A stretch of 7,073 nt of DNA from Candidatus Moraniibacteriota bacterium (GTDB lineage: Bacteria; Patescibacteriota; Minisyncoccia; CAIUEV01; JAHKAQ01). The position numbers and the translations under genes were made by a program. Below are positions 1 to 5,196 of the stretch, one piece after another (the first letter of the stretch is position 1; every line of letters begins with the position of its first letter). Location of the stretch: assembly GCA_014729445.1 (NCBI GenBank), contig WJJX01000078.1, positions 1 through 7,073 of the forward strand. The letters run 5' to 3'. Under the pieces are notes generated by a model. It saw nothing but the letters and a program-made list of their open reading frames with translations, was not told the origin of the DNA and made no database searches.

Positions 1-14
1 GTCGAGGGGGGGGT

Positions 15-39
15 AAGTTATTTAAAAATTAACTTTTTT
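15..39 (+). terminator. Weak AT-rich hairpin with T-run just before the first gene
   Basis: AAGTTA (15-20) can pair with TAACTT (30-35) around a 9 nt A/T loop, and a run of six T (34-39) overlaps the 3' arm. This has the form of an intrinsic terminator for a gene to the left of the window. The stem has only one G-C pair and would be weak, so it may be chance in AT-rich DNA. The T-run ends three bases before the ATG at 42, so it could also be part of the leader of that gene. Confidence 0.25.
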
Positions 40-41
40 AA

Positions 42-1412
42 ATGGGATATGAAAGCAATGAATCAGGGGTAGAAAAAAAAGAAAAACCAAATTTTGAATT
101 AAGTAATTGCGCAGTTGAGATGGAAAAGCATATTAGAGAAATATATGATGGTCTACCAGAATCACTTAAAGAAGAGACAGAGCCAAAAAAAATATTTCAG
201 GCATATTTTGAAATGAAAGGGCCGGAATTCAACCATGAAGTCGAAAAACTAGCCGAACAACTTGACTTAAGCGGTCGGCCGGAAGCTATCATTACTATCC
301 CGGTTGCTTCGTATGGCGATCAAGAAAAAGAATCTGCCAAACATATCTCCTCCGTTTTCGAAAATCAAACAACCAAACCCTTAGTTATCTATTTTTGCAA
401 CAAACCCGAAAATCAAAAATGGGATACTGTTCCAGCAATTCTTGAAAAAAATGGCGGAAAAGTTATCAAAATGAGCCTGGATGCCGACAGAGTCAGAGCC
501 GGCGGTTATCGAGAATTAATGCAGGCGGTTGTTTTGATGGCAGCTTTAAAACAAGGCGGCAAGTATGATCCGGTTCAGATTTCCTGTGATGTGGATACTT
601 TAGAGGTACAAGATACCATGGTCGAAAGCCACTTAAAGGCGTTAAAAGATCCTCGGATTGGAGCCAGCTTAGGTCAATTAGATTGGGATAACTCAAAAAT
701 TAAAACAGAAAGCTTGCCGGCTTTCTTCATCGGCGCCGAAATGATGAGATTGTTACCTAAAAATGGCAACTGGGCTTTGATTAACGATGCCGAGAGTGTC
801 GACGAACAAACTCTTCGAGAGTGTATTTACAGCACCCGTTCTTTTGGCCGGGGAGTTCAAGCCAATTTATCTTTTAGAAGTTCAGCCTATGCCAGAGTCG
901 GCGGCTATGATCCCAAACAAAAACACGATGAATTTGATTATATTCTTAGAATGATAGCCTTGGACAGTGATTTAAAGGGAATTACAAAGCTTTGGGATAA
1001 AGTTCGAGTAGTTTGCGATAGTCGAAGAGCGTTATGGGCTTATAGAGAAGGAGGCCTGCCTCCTATGCGACAATGGGATTTACACGCTTTCTTAACCACG
1101 GATTTAGACAAAATTCGAACCAAACTTCCCCAAATAAGCCCCAATGACTTGAATTTTAATCCTTATGCTATTCAACAGCAAATCAATGAAACTCTAGTGG
1201 CATTTAATTTGCCTTTAGAATTGCTAGAGCCAGCAGTTAAAAAAACATTAGCCCAAATCGGATTAGCAGAAGGAACCTATCGTATTACCTATCGCCCTTA
1301 TGAACCGGATAATAAACTTGCAATTGCCGAAATCGTAATTGATCAATCAGCAGGTTTAAAAGTTTATATCAACCAAAAAAGAAAAGAAGCCGAATTAGAT
1401 CCGTTAGCTTAA
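42..1412 (+). CDS. GT-A fold glycosyltransferase, family 2-like, soluble
   Basis: A 456-residue protein that probably transfers a sugar from a nucleotide-sugar donor to an unknown acceptor. The GT-A fold is suggested by a first strand ITIPVASYGDQE (84-95) followed by a helix, a DVD motif (183-185) where family 2 enzymes carry their metal-binding DxD, and GGYDPKQKHDEFDY (287-300), which resembles the acceptor-side GGYD plus acidic motif that supplies the catalytic base. Residues 1-75 are charged and probably helical; residues 365-456 form an extra C-terminal region I do not recognise. There is no signal peptide or membrane segment, so it should act in the cytoplasm. The ATG at 42 is the earliest possible start because TAA precedes it in frame. 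No Shine-Dalgarno is visible, and Met27 (codon at 120) is an alternative start. The next gene follows after 14 nt. The fold call is fairly firm; donor and product are unknown. Confidence 0.7.
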   Translation: MGYESNESGVEKKEKPNFELSNCAVEMEKHIREIYDGLPESLKEETEPKKIFQAYFEMKGPEFNHEVEKLAEQLDLSGRPEAIITIPVASYGDQEKESAKHISSVFENQTTKPLVIYFCNKPENQKWDTVPAILEKNGGKVIKMSLDADRVRAGGYRELMQAVVLMAALKQGGKYDPVQISCDVDTLEVQDTMVESHLKALKDPRIGASLGQLDWDNSKIKTESLPAFFIGAEMMRLLPKNGNWALINDAESVDEQTLRECIYSTRSFGRGVQANLSFRSSAYARVGGYDPKQKHDEFDYILRMIALDSDLKGITKLWDKVRVVCDSRRALWAYREGGLPPMRQWDLHAFLTTDLDKIRTKLPQISPNDLNFNPYAIQQQINETLVAFNLPLELLEPAVKKTLAQIGLAEGTYRITYRPYEPDNKLAIAEIVIDQSAGLKVYINQKRKEAELDPLA

Positions 1413-1426
1413 TTAAATCTTTTAAA

Positions 1427-2968
1427 ATGAGACAAAAAAAATACTTTGGAGTGGTTGAAGGTTTTTTCTCCGCGCCCAGGAAAATGTGGAGTAATGATGA
1501 AAGAATAAATCTCTTAAAATTTATCATCAAGCACTGCCCTAATTTAAATACCTATTTCTATTGCCCCAAAGACGATCCTTTTGTTCGAATTAAATGGAGT
1601 AGATTATATTCAAAACAAGCTCTAGATTCGGTCAAAAAGGTTTTTAATCTATGCCACAAAGCCAAGTTGGCTTTTATTTATGGCTTAAATCCCGATTTCG
1701 ATCTAGCAAAAATCAAAAAAGATTATCCGGCCTATCTTAAAACCATCACCAAGAAGTTAAACCAATTAAAACAAATAGGCATAAAAGACTTTTGCATTTT
1801 ATATGACGATATCCCTTTTGCCTATAATGTCACTGAAAAAGCCAAAGAAGAAAATGATAACTATATCGGGCAAATCCACGCCCGAGTTCTAAATGACCTT
1901 TTAAAAAATTTTAAGAATTCTAAATTCTGGCTATGTCCGCCCGATTATTTCTTTCAGGAAAAAACCCCGTATTTAAAAGCATTATGCGCAAATCTTTCTC
2001 GGGAAATACTCCTGCTCTGGACTGGGCATAAGATTTTCACGCCCTTTATTTCCCGGAGATTACTTCAAAAAACCCAAACTAATTTAAATCCAGGCAGAAA
2101 ATTAATTTGGTGGGACAATTATCCTGTAAATGACTGTGAGCATATTAAAGGAACTTTTCACATTGGCGCTTTCAACCATCCTAAACCAAGTGTCCTAAAA
2201 AATCTTCAAGGAGCCTTAATTAATCCGATGCGGGAAGCTTATGCCAATTATCCCGCATTCTATACGGCTTCTTTATTTATGGAAAATCAACAAAAGTATA
2301 ATAGAGAGCAGGCGCTAAAAGCTTTTTTTAAAAAGTTCTTCGGTTCCAACTGGGAATCATTTTTTAGGATTTATACATCATTTTCTAACAAAAATTGTGT
2401 TGATAATGAGCCAAGAGAATATATGAAAAAATTATCCAAGATTAATTCTAAAAAAGAATTAGCAAAAATTCTAGCCTCTTTTAAAAAAGATTTAGAAACA
2501 ATCGATAACGATAAAAAAACCAAAAATAAAACCAAACAAAATTTTCTAAAAGAAACAAACTATATTTTGAAAAAAGCTAAAATTTATTTAAAAATTTTCG
2601 AGGCTATTTTAAATCAAACAGAATGGGAAAAGGCCTTCATTGAATTAGATAAATTTCCAGTTACCGCAAGGAAAGAATTCCTAACTAAAATCTACGATGT
2701 TACAACCAAAAAGTTCAAATTTTTGACCAGGAAAAAAGCTGAATCGCTTAAACTTAAACATACTTACCGTTCCATCAAAAAAATTTATGCTAAATATCAA
2801 GGCATAAGCCGACTCAAAATAACTCCAAAAGACAATGAAATCTTATTAAACCAGCTGGAAGATTTTCTCAAAACCGAAAGAAATTGTTTCAAAAAACACC
2901 TCAAGGATCTATCTAAAACCCAAAAAATAAAAGAAATTGTCAAGAGAAGCTTCATTAATGTATATTGA
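1427..2968 (+). CDS. GH84 beta-N-acetylglucosaminidase (O-GlcNAcase/NagJ-like), no signal peptide
   Basis: A 513-residue protein. Residues 5-285 match the TIM-barrel catalytic domain of family GH84, which removes beta-linked GlcNAc by substrate-assisted catalysis. The start FGVVEGFFSAP (7-17) is the first barrel strand, and NTYFYCPKDDPF (41-52) is a family hallmark. The catalytic pair is Asp127-Asp128 in ILYDDIPF. WWDNYPVND (228-236) and Asn266 in INPM correspond to the sugar-binding Asn339, Asp344 and Asn372 of the Bacteroides enzyme BtGH84. A helical region follows from about 290, with YNREQALKAFFKKFFG typical of the post-catalytic domain. The rest to 513 is very rich in lysine and helical, without a domain I recognise. 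The barrel starts almost at Met1 with no export signal, unlike the secreted BtGH84 and NagJ. It lies 14 nt after the glycosyltransferase gene and is probably co-transcribed. It ends on TGA. Family and fold are firm; whether it acts on protein O-GlcNAc, a glycan or a peptidoglycan fragment is not shown. Confidence 0.9.
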   Translation: MRQKKYFGVVEGFFSAPRKMWSNDERINLLKFIIKHCPNLNTYFYCPKDDPFVRIKWSRLYSKQALDSVKKVFNLCHKAKLAFIYGLNPDFDLAKIKKDYPAYLKTITKKLNQLKQIGIKDFCILYDDIPFAYNVTEKAKEENDNYIGQIHARVLNDLLKNFKNSKFWLCPPDYFFQEKTPYLKALCANLSREILLLWTGHKIFTPFISRRLLQKTQTNLNPGRKLIWWDNYPVNDCEHIKGTFHIGAFNHPKPSVLKNLQGALINPMREAYANYPAFYTASLFMENQQKYNREQALKAFFKKFFGSNWESFFRIYTSFSNKNCVDNEPREYMKKLSKINSKKELAKILASFKKDLETIDNDKKTKNKTKQNFLKETNYILKKAKIYLKIFEAILNQTEWEKAFIELDKFPVTARKEFLTKIYDVTTKKFKFLTRKKAESLKLKHTYRSIKKIYAKYQGISRLKITPKDNEILLNQLEDFLKTERNCFKKHLKDLSKTQKIKEIVKRSFINVY

Positions 2969-2995
2969 AATAATGGCTTTTAATTGGGATAAGCG

Positions 2996-3050
2996 TCCAT
3001 GGCGCCCGCTAGGGCGTCGCAGCCTGGGGGGAGGGGTTTAGGTTTTTTTT
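2996..3050 (+). repeat. GC-rich hairpin followed by G-run and T-run
   Basis: GGCGCCC (3001-3007) pairs with GGGCGTC (3012-3018) around the loop GCTA, with one G-U pair. A run of six G, an A and four G follows (3026-3036), then TTTAGG and eight T (3043-3050). The stretch is sharply richer in GC than its surroundings. It could end transcription of the GH84 gene, but the T-run lies about 20 nt beyond the stem, which is too far for a standard intrinsic terminator. It could also be a copy of a dispersed intergenic palindrome. The window begins with a similar string (GTCG then A and eight G), but one partial match does not prove a repeat family. Confidence 0.4.
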
Positions 3051-3051
3051 A

Positions 3052-3080
3052 TTGCGGAAAAAATCAAAAAATGCTATAAT
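3052..3080 (+). promoter_or_regulatory. Sigma-70 type promoter of rnpB with extended -10
   Basis: A perfect -10 box TATAAT (3075-3080) is preceded by TGC (3072-3074), giving the extended -10 form TGnTATAAT. The -35 box is TTGCGG (3052-3057), matching only the TTG of the consensus, with an ideal 17 nt spacer. Transcription should begin about 3086-3088, exactly where the outermost base pairs of the RNase P RNA begin, which supports both calls. The strong -10 fits a highly expressed stable RNA. Confidence 0.85.
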
Positions 3081-3087
3081 TACCTAA

Positions 3088-3723
3088 GATTTAGCTCTTT
3101 TTAGCGATCGATAATAGACGGCTACTTGCTAAATTTTTAGCTAAGAGGAAAGTCCGGACATCGTTACATGGCAGTGGGTAACACCCACCGTTGGCTGGCT
3201 ATTGTTTTAAGCAAAAGTCGGCCGATAGGGAAAGTGCCACAGAGACAATACTATTCAGGCTATTCGAAAAGAATTTTTCTAATAGCTTTCTGTTTTTCCA
3301 TTAAGGAGGAAGCTTCATTTTATGTTTCCTTTCGGAGCGGCCCCGCTACGCCAGCAAAGCGTGGCGAGGAGGACAGGAAGGTTCGCTAAGGGAAATTGTT
3401 TTCGGATAGCCTGGAAAAAGGTGAAAAGAGAATAGGTGTCTTTTAGGCTACTATTCTGAAATATAGGCGACTATATTTTCTGGTAAACCCTGCCTGATGC
3501 AAGACCGCGTCCGTTTAATCCTTTAAGTTAATTAAGCCAAAAGGTTTTTTTTAACTTAAAAATTAAACGGAAGAGTCGCTGGAGTTAAATGGCAACATTT
3601 AACCAAGATAGATGGCCGTCCAAATCGGATAAAACTGGAGATTCCCGCAATTGGGGATTTTATAGGTTTAGCGGTTTGACAGAATCCGGCTTATCGTTAT
3701 CGATCGCCAAAAAGCTCTAAATC
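3088..3723 (+). ncRNA. rnpB: RNase P catalytic RNA (type A), unusually long
   Basis: The ribozyme of RNase P, which cuts the 5' leader from pre-tRNA. Conserved core strings are GAGGAAAGTCCGG (3145-3157), AAAGTGCCACAGA (3231-3243), GGTGAAAAG (3420-3428), TGGTAAACCC (3481-3490) and GACAGAATCCGGC (3678-3690). Helices I can draw: P1 3104-3114/3697-3707, extended outward by 3097-3102/3709-3714 and 3088-3094/3717-3723; P2 GACGGC 3117-3122/3615-3620; P3 3125-3145; P5 CATC 3159-3162/3496-3499; P6 pseudoknot TGGC 3169-3172/GCCA 3536-3539; P8 3174-3178/3184-3188; P12 base 3256-3266/3403-3413; P13 3429-3435/3451-3457; P14 3459-3466/3471-3478 with a GCGA loop; P15 GC-GAC/GTC-GC 3499-3505/3575-3579; P16/17 3511-3570; P18 3584-3591/3596-3603 with a GCAA loop; a P19-like stem near 3622-3668. 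P6 with P16/P17 marks type A. The ends are inferred from P1 and the promoter; a mature form of about 604 nt is also possible. No terminator follows, so transcription may run into the next gene. Confidence 0.97.
3256..3413 (+). other. Expanded P12 arm of the RNase P RNA with GC-rich palindrome
   Basis: CAGGCTATTCG (3256-3266) pairs with CGGATAGCCTG (3403-3413), with one U-G pair, and closes a 158 nt arm where E. coli has a P12 of a few tens of nucleotides. Inside, CTTTCTGT (3286-3293) can pair with ACAGGAAG (3373-3380). Near the tip CGCTACGC (3344-3351) pairs with GCGTGGCG (3359-3366) around CAGCAAA. The tip region 3334-3372 is much richer in GC than the rest of the gene. P12 is peripheral and tolerates length variation in known RNase P RNAs, so the enzyme is probably active. 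An ORF of 73 codons spans this arm and is a chance reading of the RNA. Confidence 0.75.
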
Positions 3724-3753
3724 AAAGTTAAAAACAATCTATAAGTTTACCTA

Positions 3754-5193
3754 ATGAAGCGTTCTGAAATTTTTTTCAATATTATTCTTGTTCCCATAGA
3801 TTACTTTGCCATAGTCATCTCGGTTTTAATTGCCTATTATATTCGGTTTCATCCCTATTTTGAAAAATTCTTTAAAACTCAAGCCGAGGAAAGTCTTTCC
3901 TTTCAAGCTTATACCAGCGGAGCTCTTTTAATTGCGGCTTTTATTATAATAGTTTTCGCTTTTGAAGGAATGTATGTGATGCGAACAACCAGAAGTAAGG
4001 TCAGAGAATCCTACAAAATAATCAGCGCCAGCTCAACAGCGCTATTTTTGTTAATCATCGCGGCTTTTTTCTTTAAAAAAGAGATCCTATTTCTTTCTTC
4101 CAGATTTATAATTTTAACTTCTTGGCCTTTGGCGATTTTTTTGGTTTTTCTGGGCAGATATTTAATTAAAAAGATCCAGCAGTATTTAGTTACGAAAAAA
4201 CGCATAGGCATTCACAGAGTCCTTATCATCGGCAAAAACAGAATAAGTAAAAAATTCAAACAGATTTATAAAGCCAATCCCGGCTTGGGCTTAAAAGTGA
4301 TCGGTGTTCTGGATGATTTTGATTGGGAAAGGCTTCAGAAAATCAAAAAATGGCGGGGAATTGACGAAATTATTCAAACCGATGTAAACCTTTTAAAGTC
4401 CAAAAACAATATGTTGATCAGGTTTTGTGATATTTATAAAGTGGATTATAAATACGTACCCAATCTTTATGAAACCAAATCAAATAACATTAAAATTAGC
4501 AATTTTGCCGGTTATCCTTTGATAGAATTGGGAAAAACCCCGCTGGAAGGATGGATGAGAGTGATTAAACGAGTTTTTGATATCATATTTGCCCTGACTT
4601 TTATTTTGTTTTTTTCTCCCGTGTATATCCTGGTTACGCTTTTAATTAAGCTTGAATCCAAAGGCGCTGTTTTATACAAGGATTATCGGGTGGGGCAAAA
4701 AAAGGAGAAATTTGTTTTTTATAAATTCAGATCAATGAAAGCAGAGCTTTGTGATGGGGAATTGGGAACTAAAAAAGGCAATTTAATCCTTAATAAACTG
4801 ATTGAAAATCAGAAAAAAAATACCCGTAAAGGTTCGCCGCTTCACAAAATTAAAGACGATCCAAGAATCACCAAAGTGGGCAGATTTATCCGCAGATATT
4901 CTTTGGATGAATTTCCGGGTTTTTTTAACGTTTTAAAAGGAGACATGAGCGTTGTCGGCTACCGGCCGCACACTACCAGGGAAGTGGAAAGTTATAATTA
5001 TGACCAGCAGCGAATGTTTTATATAAAACCGGGAATAACCGGATTGGCTCAAATATCGGGTCGAAGCGATCTCAATTTTGACGAGGAGGTCAAATTGGAT
5101 GTTTATTACATGGAGAATTGGTCGTTGGCTTTGGATATTTATATAATTTTGAAAACACCCATGGCTGTTTTTAAAAAAAGAAAAGTGGAATAA
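3754..5193 (+). CDS. Polyprenyl-phosphate hexose-1-phosphate transferase (WbaP/WcaJ type)
   Basis: A 479-residue inner-membrane enzyme expected to move a sugar-1-phosphate from a nucleotide sugar to undecaprenyl phosphate, the first step in building a lipid-linked glycan. Four hydrophobic segments (about 7-30, 54-76, 89-108, 113-136) are followed by a cytoplasmic Rossmann-like domain (about 153-260, VLIIGKNRIS at its start) of the kind found in long members. The catalytic sugar transferase domain is 270-479. It opens with RVFDIIFA and a membrane helix with a central Pro (about 273-298), then YKFRSM (323-328), DDPRITKVGRFIRR (368-381), the catalytic Asp385-Glu386 in SLDEFPGFFNVLKGDMSVVG, and GITGLAQISGR (427-437). 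The usual LDELPQ reads LDEFPG and the usual VGPRP reads VGYRP; the catalytic dyad is intact. Length is normal for the long form. No Shine-Dalgarno precedes the ATG. The gene begins 30 nt after the rnpB 3' end and may be reached by rnpB transcription. Sugar specificity cannot be read from sequence. Confidence 0.92.
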   Translation: MKRSEIFFNIILVPIDYFAIVISVLIAYYIRFHPYFEKFFKTQAEESLSFQAYTSGALLIAAFIIIVFAFEGMYVMRTTRSKVRESYKIISASSTALFLLIIAAFFFKKEILFLSSRFIILTSWPLAIFLVFLGRYLIKKIQQYLVTKKRIGIHRVLIIGKNRISKKFKQIYKANPGLGLKVIGVLDDFDWERLQKIKKWRGIDEIIQTDVNLLKSKNNMLIRFCDIYKVDYKYVPNLYETKSNNIKISNFAGYPLIELGKTPLEGWMRVIKRVFDIIFALTFILFFSPVYILVTLLIKLESKGAVLYKDYRVGQKKEKFVFYKFRSMKAELCDGELGTKKGNLILNKLIENQKKNTRKGSPLHKIKDDPRITKVGRFIRRYSLDEFPGFFNVLKGDMSVVGYRPHTTREVESYNYDQQRMFYIKPGITGLAQISGRSDLNFDEEVKLDVYYMENWSLALDIYIILKTPMAVFKKRKVE

Positions 5194-5196
5194 ATT

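Noticed and set aside
493..696. 67-codon ORF on the - strand inside the GT-A glycosyltransferase gene
   Set aside because: It lies fully opposite a well-supported gene and has no recognisable domain; it is a shadow reading.
2966..2983. UGA read as glycine (code 25), extending the GH84 protein by a few codons to the TAA at 2981
   Set aside because: The extension would be only five residues, no other gene needs UGA decoding, and tryptophan uses UGG, so the standard bacterial code is simpler.
3168..3389. 73-codon ORF on the + strand
   Set aside because: It lies inside the RNase P RNA, where base pairing of P8 and P12 explains the sequence; its protein shows no motif.
3256..3413. Self-splicing intron within rnpB
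   Set aside because: The extra sequence is closed by a complementary stem at the P12 position and shows no group I or II core motif or homing endonuclease frame, so an enlarged arm explains it better.
3676..3704. Perfect TTGACA -35 box (3676-3681) as a promoter for the sugar transferase
   Set aside because: The string is part of the conserved GACAGAA core of RNase P RNA, and 16-18 nt downstream there is only ATCGAT-like sequence, not a -10 box.
4011..4211. 66-codon ORF on the - strand
   Set aside because: It is opposite the membrane-helix region of the sugar transferase; antisense of hydrophobic codons often stays open.
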